Source: an uncultured Clostridium sp. (lineage in GTDB: Bacteria > Bacillota > Clostridia > TANB77 > CAG-508). Taken from it: a DNA stretch of 40,389 nt. The notes under the pieces were generated by a model that saw only the letters and a program-made list of their open reading frames with translations, did no database searches and was not told the DNA's origin. The position numbers and the translations under genes are program-made. The stretch spans positions 1 to 40,389 of the forward strand of contig USCB01000012.1 of the NCBI GenBank assembly GCA_900553125.1, written 5' to 3'. This document shows, piece by piece, positions 7,942 through 14,585 of this stretch (positions within the stretch are counted from its first letter, which is position 1; each line of letters begins with the position of its first letter).

Positions 7942-9435
7942 ATGACAGAGAAAGAAGTTATAGAAGCAATAAAATATATGCAGAAATACCAAACAGAAAC
8001 TGATAAAATTGAAGCCAAAACTGCAAAAATAGATTGCCCTAAAAAATGTTATGATACAATATCATCTTTTGCAAATAAATATGGTGGACTAATAATATTT
8101 GGCATAAACGAAAATAATAATTTTATAGAACAAGATGTATATGATGTAAGTGATTTGCAAAAGAAAATAACATCATTATGTACAAATTCTATAGAGCCTA
8201 AATTAAGACCAGAATTTTTACCTGTTACTTATAATAATAAAAAATTATTAGCAGTAAAAATAGAGGAAATTCCTCAAAATCAAAAACCTTGTTATTATAA
8301 AAGTGCGGGAATGAATAAAGGCTCATATATTAGAATAGGAGATTCTGATGAACCTATGACTGATTATGAAATATATAGTTTGCAAAGTTATAAAGATGGA
8401 ATTCAAGAAGACTTAAGACCTATAAAAAGAGCTACCCTTGAAGATTTGGATAAAGAAAAAATTTCGAATTATCTTGAAAAAGTAAAAAAGGATAAGCCAA
8501 ATTTTTCAAAGTTTTCTGATGAAAAAATTCTTAAATTAAGTGGTATTATAGAAAATAGTACAGGTATAATTTATCCTACTCTTTCTGGTATAATGATGTT
8601 TGGAGAATATCCTCAAGGATATTTACCGCAACTATTTGTAGCTTGTGTAGTTATTCCAGGAACCAAGTTAGGTGATGTAGGAGAAATGGGACAAAGATTT
8701 GATGATAATAAAAGGGTAGAAGGAACATTGGACGAAATGCTTGATCAGACACTATCTTTTATTAGAAGAAACATAGGTACAAAAGTAATTATTGATAATA
8801 ATGGAAAAAGAGAAAATATTCCAGAATATCCAATGAAAGCATTAAGAGAAGCTGTAGCTAATGCATTAATTCATAGAGATTATAGTATTAGTAGAGAAAG
8901 TGCATATATTTATGTTCAAATATATGATAATAGAATTGAAATAATAAATCCTGGAGATTTATATGGAAATAACAGAATTGAAAATCTAGGAACTGATATG
9001 ATGCTTGAAGCAAGAAATAAAAATATTGTTAGGTTATTAGAAGAAAAGGGAAATATTATAGAAAATAGGCACACAGGGATTGCAACAATGAGAGAAGAAA
9101 TGAAAAAAATGGGATTGCCAGAACCTGAATTTGAATCATTAAGAGGTGATTTTAAAGTTACTTTTAGAAAAGAAAAAAATAAAATTAGCGAACGAAATAA
9201 AAATCAAGAATTCACTGAAAAGTTCACTGAAAAGTTCACTGAAAGGTTCTCTGAAAATGAACAAAAAATATTAAATGAATTGATAAAAAATCCGTATATA
9301 ACACAAATTCAATTAAGTGAATTATTAGGAATATCAAAAAGAAGCATTATCAAAAATATGAAAAACTTAAAGGATAAAAACAAAATTAAAAGAATTGGAT
9401 CAGATAGAAAAGGACATTGGGAAATATTAAAATAG
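7942..9435 (+). CDS. AlbA_2 (Schlafen-like) DNA-binding / ATPase / winged-helix protein
   Basis: This 497-aa protein has three parts. Residues about 15-140 are an AlbA_2 domain (EAKTAKIDCPKKCYDTISSF then YGGLIIFGINE), the nucleic-acid-binding module of Schlafen-type proteins. Residues about 290-400 form a GHKL/HATPase_c_4-like domain with EAVANALIHRDYS (303-315) and HTGIATMREEM. The last 70 residues are a winged helix (ITQIQLSELLGISKRSIIKN). A linker of four 12-bp repeats (9211-9258) encodes FTEK-type units before it. The gene follows the protease by 18 bases with an AGGAAGAAGG RBS and ends the operon before a strong terminator. It may be a transcriptional regulator or a defence effector/sensor. 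Confidence 0.88.
   Translation: MTEKEVIEAIKYMQKYQTETDKIEAKTAKIDCPKKCYDTISSFANKYGGLIIFGINENNNFIEQDVYDVSDLQKKITSLCTNSIEPKLRPEFLPVTYNNKKLLAVKIEEIPQNQKPCYYKSAGMNKGSYIRIGDSDEPMTDYEIYSLQSYKDGIQEDLRPIKRATLEDLDKEKISNYLEKVKKDKPNFSKFSDEKILKLSGIIENSTGIIYPTLSGIMMFGEYPQGYLPQLFVACVVIPGTKLGDVGEMGQRFDDNKRVEGTLDEMLDQTLSFIRRNIGTKVIIDNNGKRENIPEYPMKALREAVANALIHRDYSISRESAYIYVQIYDNRIEIINPGDLYGNNRIENLGTDMMLEARNKNIVRLLEEKGNIIENRHTGIATMREEMKKMGLPEPEFESLRGDFKVTFRKEKNKISERNKNQEFTEKFTEKFTERFSENEQKILNELIKNPYITQIQLSELLGISKRSIIKNMKNLKDKNKIKRIGSDRKGHWEILK
9211..9258 (+). repeat. Four 12-bp tandem repeats within the AlbA_2 gene
   Basis: Units of TTCACTGAAAAG start at 9211, 9223 and 9235; a diverged TTCTCTGAAAAT starts at 9247. 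They encode a flexible F-T-E-K linker between the ATPase-like and winged-helix domains, and copy number could vary between strains. Confidence 0.8.
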
Positions 9436-9440
9436 CTATA

Positions 9441-9466
9441 AAAAGCCATTCGCTTGAATGGCTTTT
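9441..9466 (+). terminator. Terminator of the cargo operon
   Basis: A perfect 11-bp stem (AAAAGCCATTC with GAATGGCTTTT, loop GCTT) ends in a T run six bases after the AlbA_2 gene stop. A further imperfect hairpin (ATAATCT/AGATTAT) lies at about 9477-9511. Confidence 0.88.
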
Positions 9467-9577
9467 TGCATGTTCATAATCTACAAGTTTTTGTGCTTGT
9501 GAGATTATTCATTTATGTATTAAAATTATACTGCAAATAGTAGTAAGAACAAATACTTTTTAGTATTCTTTAATATT

Positions 9578-9985
9578 TTACCAGCCCGTTATTTCTGCTA
9601 ATTTATAACTAGTTGCATTTTGAGTTCCACCTATTGCTTTAAATTTCCAAGTTCCGTTTCCCTCTAAATTATTAATGTTTGCCATTGCAGTACCTATTTG
9701 AGCACCACTAGCATCATACAAATTAAATGTAACTTGAACATATGAATATTGTTTATCAGTATTATTCTTTATAGTTCCATTTACATAGTATGCAAAACCA
9801 TCATAAGTTCCCTCGCTATCAACTAATGAAAATTTTTCTTGAGTTTGAGTTTGCTTTTGTTCTGTTGAGGATGTTGAAGTTTCACCTTGAGAACCTGCTA
9901 TTGCTATTACAACAACAATTAAGATTAACCAAAACCACCATTTTTTATAAATTGGTTTTTTGACTTTTTCGGAATTATCAGACAT
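9578..9985 (-). CDS. Membrane-anchored FxLYD-domain protein
   Basis: This 135-aa protein has a charged N-terminus, one membrane segment at about 16-33 (WWFWLILIVVVIAIAG), a Ser/Thr/Gln-rich linker, and an extracellular beta domain. The domain carries VNGTIKNNTDKQYSYVQV and FNLYDASGAQIG, the hallmark of the FxLYD family. The function of such domains is not established; they are common in Gram-positive cell-surface proteins and mobile elements. The start MSDNSEK at 9985 has AAAGGGGGG upstream. It is transcribed alone, divergent from the small gene at 10116. Confidence 0.82.
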   Translation of the reverse strand: MSDNSEKVKKPIYKKWWFWLILIVVVIAIAGSQGETSTSSTEQKQTQTQEKFSLVDSEGTYDGFAYYVNGTIKNNTDKQYSYVQVTFNLYDASGAQIGTAMANINNLEGNGTWKFKAIGGTQNATSYKLAEITGW

Positions 9986-10038
9986 AAAAAATCCCCCCTT
10001 TCTATTTTTCATAAAGTTTATCATAATTTACAAAATAT

Positions 10039-10103
10039 TGCAATACATTTGTTATGCAGATAAAAATATATTTATTGCATATACTATATACAAATGTATT
10101 GCA
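10039..10103. promoter_or_regulatory. 14-bp inverted repeat, probable operator
   Basis: TGCAATACATTTGT (10039-10052) and ACAAATGTATTGCA (10090-10103) are exact reverse complements 37 bases apart, in the gap between two divergent genes. The right copy ends just before the RBS of the small DNA-binding gene. They are likely binding sites through which that protein controls both promoters. Confidence 0.6.
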
Positions 10104-10115
10104 GGGGGATATTTA

Positions 10116-10295
10116 ATGAAAAAGTTTAAAATACCATCAATTCCACCAACAACAAATAAATGTATTAGATTTCCAAATGATGTAATTGACGACGTTGAAA
10201 AGGTTATAAAAGGCAAAGATTGTACTTTTACTGCTTTTGTAGTAGAAGCTGTGAGGGTAGCTTTAGAAAATGTGAAGGAAGAAAATAATAATTAA
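10116..10295 (+). CDS. Small ribbon-helix-helix-like protein
   Basis: This 59-aa protein has TNKCIRFPNDVIDDVEKVIKG followed by FTAFVVEAVRVALENV. That pattern, one strand then two helices with a conserved F-V-A face, is typical of Arc/MetJ-type ribbon-helix-helix regulators. The start at 10116 has GGGGGAT seven bases upstream. The perfect inverted repeat before it suggests autoregulation together with the divergent FxLYD gene. Confidence 0.7.
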   Translation: MKKFKIPSIPPTTNKCIRFPNDVIDDVEKVIKGKDCTFTAFVVEAVRVALENVKEENNN

Positions 10296-10339
10296 TAAAA
10301 GAGCAATTATATATATTTTTATTATCTTCATGTTAAAAT

Positions 10340-11563
10340 TTAATATAACTCTAAATTATTTTCTTTCTCTCTTTCATATTTTCTTGTATTAAGTTGTTTT
10401 TCAATATCAAAATTTATATATGTTTCTTTTTCAAAATCCCTTATTAATGAATCTTCAGATGGTGCAGAAAACTTGTGGCATACCCAAGAGATAAACTTTT
10501 GAACTGTAATCTTAAACCTTTCAATAACTTTCTTTAAATAGTTATTTTCATTTTCTAACTTGTTTATAATTTTTTGATATTGAGAGTCTATTTTATAAGT
10601 TTCATGTTCATATTTATATTTTAATTCCTTTTCTTTGTTTGAAAAATCTAATTCTAAATTTCTACATTTGACTTTTAATTCAGTATTATAATTTAGTAAA
10701 TATTTTTGTTCTTTTTCAAATTTCTCAGCTTTATCAATAATTGTAGTTTGTCTTGACAATTCTTTATGAAGTGATATATTTTCATTATATAATTTTTTTA
10801 TTAAATCATCTTTAGGTTTTATTATTTCATTTTTTATTTTTTCATCTCTATTTAACATGATTTTTTTGAAATCCTTTATATCTGGTGTTTCTGGAAGTTC
10901 TAATTTAATGCTCTTTAGTAATTCTTTTGTATTTTCGAAATTGGTGATTTTCTTATATTCTTGCACAGAATAATGTTCTCTATTAGTTACTTCAACTAAT
11001 TCTCCTCGTTCTAATTTGAAGCCTTTTTCAGAAATATGCTTGAAATAAGAATTTTGTAAATCTCTATAACTATTTTTTCCTTTCCAAAAATCTCTACAAC
11101 AAACTTTATCTATTTTATTGCCTTGTTTATCTGTTGTATGTATTACTCGTATAAATAACAAATGCATGTGTGGTGCATCTTCATCCATATGAACTACTGC
11201 AGATATTATATTTTGTTCGCCTAGATTTTTATATTCACATATAAATTTGTAACTTTCTTCAAAGTATCTTTTACTTTCTTCGTAACCAATTTTATCAAAA
11301 AATTTTTTATCAGAAGTACATACCATTTCACACATTATATTGCTATTACTTCTAATTTGACCTTTTAAATCATATTTTTCTTTTATTTTATCAAATTCTT
11401 TTATATAACTTAATTCATTTTTCTTTAAATAATAATTTAGTTCTGTTTTACTACTATCTATATTTTTATTTGAATGATTTTTTGTTTTTCTTTCATTATG
11501 CTTATATGCTCCCATAGCTTGTACCCTAGTCAATTTTTCATTTCTGATTATGGCATAGCTCAT
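10340..11563 (-). CDS. mobV: MOBV-family relaxase (Mob/Pre)
   Basis: This 407-aa relaxase would mobilize IME2. The N-terminus MSYAIIRNEKLTR and YKHNERK give the MOBV motif I; His22 is at the position of the nucleophile known in MobM of plasmid pMV158. The metal site HMDEDAPHMH (His125, His132, His134) is intact. Residues about 250-350 form a long coiled coil typical of the family's C-terminal half. A site matching the MOBV nick consensus lies 50-60 bases upstream. The ATG has AAGGAG about 12 bases before it. The element carries no mating-pair genes, so transfer would use a helper channel. Confidence 0.95.
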   Translation of the reverse strand: MSYAIIRNEKLTRVQAMGAYKHNERKTKNHSNKNIDSSKTELNYYLKKNELSYIKEFDKIKEKYDLKGQIRSNSNIMCEMVCTSDKKFFDKIGYEESKRYFEESYKFICEYKNLGEQNIISAVVHMDEDAPHMHLLFIRVIHTTDKQGNKIDKVCCRDFWKGKNSYRDLQNSYFKHISEKGFKLERGELVEVTNREHYSVQEYKKITNFENTKELLKSIKLELPETPDIKDFKKIMLNRDEKIKNEIIKPKDDLIKKLYNENISLHKELSRQTTIIDKAEKFEKEQKYLLNYNTELKVKCRNLELDFSNKEKELKYKYEHETYKIDSQYQKIINKLENENNYLKKVIERFKITVQKFISWVCHKFSAPSEDSLIRDFEKETYINFDIEKQLNTRKYEREKENNLELY

Positions 11564-11594
11564 ATATTACTTATTGCTCCTTCTTAAATTTACG

Positions 11595-11646
11595 AGATAA
11601 GATTTTCTTGTCTAACACACTAGACAAGTTTTTTCAAAACTTATCT
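11595..11646 (-). other. oriT: MOBV-type oriT with nick consensus
   Basis: Reading the minus strand, CTTGTC-TAGTGTG-TTAGACAAG contains TAGTGTGTTA, the sequence nicked by MobM in the pMV158 family (known nick TAGTGTG/TTA). The nick would fall inside the perfect 8-bp inverted repeat 11607-11614/11621-11628. A second nested repeat, AGATAAG/CTTATCT (11595-11601/11640-11646), surrounds it. A further small hairpin, GCAGGA/TCCTGC, follows at 11652-11665. Confidence 0.8.
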
Positions 11647-11672
11647 GTGTGGCAGGAGTTCCTGCACCCTTT

Positions 11673-11771
11673 CCTAAAAAATAACTAAAGTATTTTTTAG
11701 GCTTGATTCAAAATAAACAAGTCATTTTGAATCAAGTGAAGTTGCAATATAAAGCATATTTTTGCAACTTC
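11673..11771. repeat. Three consecutive perfect hairpins between oriT and rep
   Basis: CCTAAAAAATA (11673-11683) pairs with 11691-11701; CTTGATTCAAAAT (11702-11714) with 11724-11736; GAAGTTGCAA (11738-11747) with 11762-11771. The stems of 11, 13 and 10 bp are perfect and nearly abut. The one nearest rep may terminate rep transcription; the set as a whole could be a single-strand or lagging-strand initiation structure. Confidence 0.75.
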
Positions 11772-11787
11772 ATATCAAAGCAAAATT

Positions 11788-12717
11788 CTACGAAGATGCT
11801 ACTGTATTTTTGCCAACAAAGTTAGCATATAAGCTATCAAAAAATCCATCTGGATATTTTCTTTCATATTCACGAGTAGAATTAGCAGTTTTATTTTGTG
11901 ATTTTATAGTGCCATTTCCTAAATTATTATATAAGCAAATCATTAAATAATTAGTTATGTTTTTGATATTATTACTACTTTTCGCAATATCTAATAATTG
12001 AATTAAGTTATTTTTATTTATTAAGGCTAGTTTAGATAATATTTTGGAATTAGTAATTATAACACTACCAACTTTTAAAATATCAGCATAATATAATCTT
12101 TCAATTACATCTTCTAACATAGTTTGTTCCTCTTTTGAAAAATCATTTAGTTGGCTTTTTTCTTTTACAGCATTTAATGAAATATATACATTATTATTTT
12201 GAGGATTGATAGAATCTGTATTGGTTATATTAGTTTTGATATTATTAGGATTGATTGTAGGGAATTTTTCCGCATCAAGAATAGTATTTTTTACTTCTCT
12301 AGAACCGTAATTTTTACTGTTCAAGACTTGTAAATTTTTCTGTTCAATATTAGTTATTACTTCTTCGTGTTGAATTTTACCAACATAAATTAAATTAGGT
12401 TTTCCTAAACCTTGTCTTTTTTCTGCTATTAATTTTGTATCTGTTAATTGTTTAAATGCTTTTGTAACTGTCTTTTCAGATAAACAAAGTTTATCTTGTA
12501 CTTCTTCTCTTGTAAATATTAAATATACTCTATTTAATTCATCAAACCAATGATTCTTTTGTGATAGAGATAATCTGTCTAATAAAAAACCATATAATAT
12601 TTTACTATCGGAATTTAATTTTTCTTTATATAGTTTATTTATAAATAATTCTTGTGGTATTTGATAATAACTGTTTTCTAATATTTCATTATTTTTATAG
12701 TAATCTATTTCTTTCAT
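11788..12717 (-). CDS. RepA_N-type replication initiator
   Basis: This 309-aa protein would start replication of the circular form of IME2. The N-terminal RepA_N winged-helix domain shows YQIPQELFINKLYKEKLN, SDSKILYGFLLDRLSLSQK, LIFTREEVQDKLCLSEKTV and TKAFKQLTDTKLIAEKRQG. These blocks are closely related to the IME1 protein. The middle region (about 130-270) is helical, and the tail ERKYPDGFFDSLYAN resembles the end of phage replisome organisers that contact a helicase or loader. The ATG has AAAGGAAC upstream. Iteron-like repeats lie at 12766-12840, and the gene borders the tRNA-side att. Confidence 0.88.
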   Translation of the reverse strand: MKEIDYYKNNEILENSYYQIPQELFINKLYKEKLNSDSKILYGFLLDRLSLSQKNHWFDELNRVYLIFTREEVQDKLCLSEKTVTKAFKQLTDTKLIAEKRQGLGKPNLIYVGKIQHEEVITNIEQKNLQVLNSKNYGSREVKNTILDAEKFPTINPNNIKTNITNTDSINPQNNNVYISLNAVKEKSQLNDFSKEEQTMLEDVIERLYYADILKVGSVIITNSKILSKLALINKNNLIQLLDIAKSSNNIKNITNYLMICLYNNLGNGTIKSQNKTANSTREYERKYPDGFFDSLYANFVGKNTVASS

Positions 12718-12765
12718 CTTTGTTCCTTTCTAAGATGAAAGAGCATTTTTAAGTTCTTCTAAGTT

Positions 12766-12840
12766 TTTTAGAACTTTTTAAAACATTTTTTATTTATTTA
12801 AAATTTTTTTAAAACATAGATTTTAGAACTATTTTAAAAC
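12766..12840. repeat. Iteron-like repeats upstream of rep (IME2)
   Basis: TTTTAGAACTTTTTAAAAC (12766-12784) and TTTTAGAACTATTTTAAAAC (12821-12840) are near-identical direct repeats, with a third TTTTAAAAC between them. They lie 50-125 bases upstream of rep and differ from the IME1 set, so each element may have its own origin specificity. Confidence 0.5.
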
Positions 12841-12871
12841 TTTTTATAGAATTTTTGAGAACTACATAGAA

Positions 12872-12909
12872 AAAGAGTATTAACCAAATTCCTTTGATTA
12901 ATACTCTTT
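12872..12909. terminator. Terminator near the tRNA-side end of IME2
   Basis: A long stem (AAAGAGTATTAA with TTAATACTCTTT, inner CAAA/TTTG, loop TTCC) separates rep from tRNA-Pro. On the minus strand it would end tRNA-Pro transcription before the element; on the plus strand it has a T run. Confidence 0.75.
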
Positions 12910-12952
12910 CAGACTTTTGCAATTTTTTTGAGTTTCCTCAAAATTGCTATCG

Positions 12953-12965
12953 TATGGTCGAGGCG
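12953..12965. other. att site at the 3' end of tRNA-Pro
   Basis: This is identical over 13 bases to 4004-4016. It covers the CCA end and eight acceptor-stem bases of tRNA-Pro, so integration leaves the tRNA intact. Confidence 0.65.
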
Positions 12966-13030
12966 ACAGGGATCGAACCTGCGACCTCATGGTCCCAAAC
13001 CACGCGCGCTACCAACTGCGCTACGCCTCG
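12955..13030 (-). tRNA. tRNA-Pro (anticodon TGG), CCA encoded
   Basis: The 76-base cloverleaf on the minus strand has acceptor arms CGAGGCG/CGCCTCG, the anticodon loop TTTGGGA with TGG, the T-loop GGTTCGATCCC and an encoded CCA. Its 3' end is the integration target of IME2 and probably of IME1. Confidence 0.97.
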
Positions 13031-13117
13031 ATTAATATTTCATCTAATTGACGCTATATATAATAACACATTTATTTCATAAATTCAAGACTTTTTTGAA
13101 AAAAAATCAAAATACTA

Positions 13118-13146
13118 TTGCAAAATTAAAAAAATACAAGTATAAT
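13118..13146 (+). promoter_or_regulatory. Promoter of tRNA-Arg
   Basis: TTGCAA (13118-13123) and TATAAT (13141-13146) are 17 bases apart, ending 30 bases before the tRNA. Confidence 0.8.
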
Positions 13147-13176
13147 ATACTAGTATTAAATAATCTAATACGTTAT

Positions 13177-13253
13177 GCACCAGTAGCTTAGCTGGATAGA
13201 GCACTCGGCTACGAACCGAGAGGTCGGGGATTCGAATTCCTCCTGGTGCACCA
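13177..13253 (+). tRNA. tRNA-Arg (anticodon ACG), CCA encoded
   Basis: The 77-base cloverleaf has acceptor arms GCACCAG/CTGGTGC, the anticodon stem CTCGG/CCGAG with loop CTACGAA, the T-loop ATTCGAATT and an encoded CCA. The ACG anticodon would be modified to ICG. Confidence 0.97.
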
Positions 13254-13285
13254 AAGTTCTCAAAAATATCCGAGGACTTTTATTT
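13253..13285 (+). terminator. Terminator after tRNA-Arg
   Basis: AAAGTTCTC (13253-13261) pairs with GAGGACTTT (13272-13280) through one G:T pair, followed by TATTTTAT. Confidence 0.75.
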
Positions 13286-13300
13286 TATATCATAAACTTT

Positions 13301-14425
13301 TTACTTCCTCTCCAACACAACAACAACACTTCTCTTACTACCTCCTCTCAAAATCTCCAATTCAACCTCTTCCCCAGGTTTTTTTCCGTAAACAAACGCT
13401 CTTAAATCATTAATTGTATTTACAACCTTTCCATCAACACTACAAATCAAATCCCCCTCTTTCAAACCAGAAGAAAAAGCGGGACCATTAGCAACAATTT
13501 TAGAAACATAAACTCCCCTATTTAATCTATTCTTCAAATTCAAATAACTTGCAACATCCCCATCATAAGCATAAATTCCTAGTGTTGCCTCATCAAAACT
13601 GCCATTTTTCTTAAAAGACTCAATCACTGGCTTAATAACATTAATAGGAACCGCAAAACCAATTCCCTCAGCAGAAGTAATTTTAACTGTATTTACTCCA
13701 ACAACTTCTCCATCATAATTTACAAGTGGTCCCCCACTGTTTCCAGGATTTATTGTAGCATCTGTTTGAATTAAATCAGATATATAACTTGTACTATCAT
13801 TCTCATCAATTTTTATAGTTCTGTTTAATGCACTAATAATTCCAGAAGTAACTGTTTTTCTAAATTCATAACCAATTGGATTTCCTATAGCAAAAACACT
13901 TTCTCCAACCTTAATACTACTAGAATCTCCCAAACTCGCATAAGACAAATCATTTGCTGAAATTTTAACAATTGATAAATCAAGATTCACATCACTCCAC
14001 TGAACTGTTCCATTATAAGTATTTTCATTAACTGTTACATAACAATTGCTATATTTTTCTCCCGTAACATGACAATTGCTTAAAATATAACCATCTTGAC
14101 TTACAATAATTCCTGTGCCTAACCCTAAATCATCACTTTTTACATTATTTAAAATAGAACCCCCTGTACTTGAAAGCTTAGAAACACCAACAACACTTTT
14201 CGTAATATTCTCTAACATATCAACAGTCGAAATCCTATTTTCCTCAGAGTTATCCACATTTTTTGCATAATCTGTGGATAATGATGTTCTCATTGTTTCA
14301 TACTCATTTGAAATTTCAATATTCTTATACATAATCCAAATATTATATACACTAATTCCAATAAGCACTATCACAAAAAATCCAAAAGTAATGTTCTTTT
14401 TATTATTCTTTTTCTTCTTTCCCAT
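13301..14425 (-). CDS. htrA: HtrA/DegP-like membrane serine protease
   Basis: This 374-aa extracytoplasmic quality-control protease is anchored by one membrane segment at about 11-33 (NITFGFFVIVLIGISV). The trypsin-like domain has His119 (LSNCHVTG), Asp149 (NLDLSIV) and Ser230 (INPGNSGGPL). A PDZ domain follows at about 282-372 (NGPAFSSGLKEGDLICSVDG). Length and order fit the Gram-positive HtrA family. The start MGKKKK at 14425 has GGAGG upstream; an extension of 20 codons lacks an RBS. It is monocistronic, divergent from the NRPS gene with a gap of about 160 bases. Confidence 0.95.
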   Translation of the reverse strand: MGKKKKNNKKNITFGFFVIVLIGISVYNIWIMYKNIEISNEYETMRTSLSTDYAKNVDNSEENRISTVDMLENITKSVVGVSKLSSTGGSILNNVKSDDLGLGTGIIVSQDGYILSNCHVTGEKYSNCYVTVNENTYNGTVQWSDVNLDLSIVKISANDLSYASLGDSSSIKVGESVFAIGNPIGYEFRKTVTSGIISALNRTIKIDENDSTSYISDLIQTDATINPGNSGGPLVNYDGEVVGVNTVKITSAEGIGFAVPINVIKPVIESFKKNGSFDEATLGIYAYDGDVASYLNLKNRLNRGVYVSKIVANGPAFSSGLKEGDLICSVDGKVVNTINDLRAFVYGKKPGEEVELEILRGGSKRSVVVVLERK

Positions 14426-14513
14426 AAAAAATCCTCCATTTATAATATTATTTCCAATATTATTTTCCATAAACTTATGAATCAAAATTTATATCAAAAA
14501 ATCACTCATTTCG

Positions 14514-14542
14514 TTGCAATTTTTGACAAAATACTATATAAT
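14514..14542 (+). promoter_or_regulatory. Probable promoter of the NRPS gene
   Basis: TTGCAA (14514-14519) and TATAAT (14537-14542) are separated by 17 bases. A TTGACA at 14523 is too close to that -10 box to be used with it. The NRPS start is about 45 bases downstream. Confidence 0.6.
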
Positions 14543-14585
14543 AATTTCAAATTTAAGAAAATAAAAGGTAATGGTGATTATTCAA

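Noticed and set aside
9477..9511. Inverted repeat ATAATCT/AGATTAT as a CRISPR-like repeat or riboswitch
   Set aside because: It is a single imperfect hairpin with no repeats nearby and no conserved core; at most it is a weak terminator. I saw no CRISPR array anywhere in the window.
12894..13082. 62-aa plus-strand ORF (VEATGIEPATSW type)
   Set aside because: It is the antisense translation of tRNA-Pro, a well-known spurious ORF.
14523..14542. TTGACA at 14523 as the -35 box of the NRPS promoter
   Set aside because: It is only eight bases from the TATAAT; the TTGCAA at 14514 has the correct 17-base spacing.
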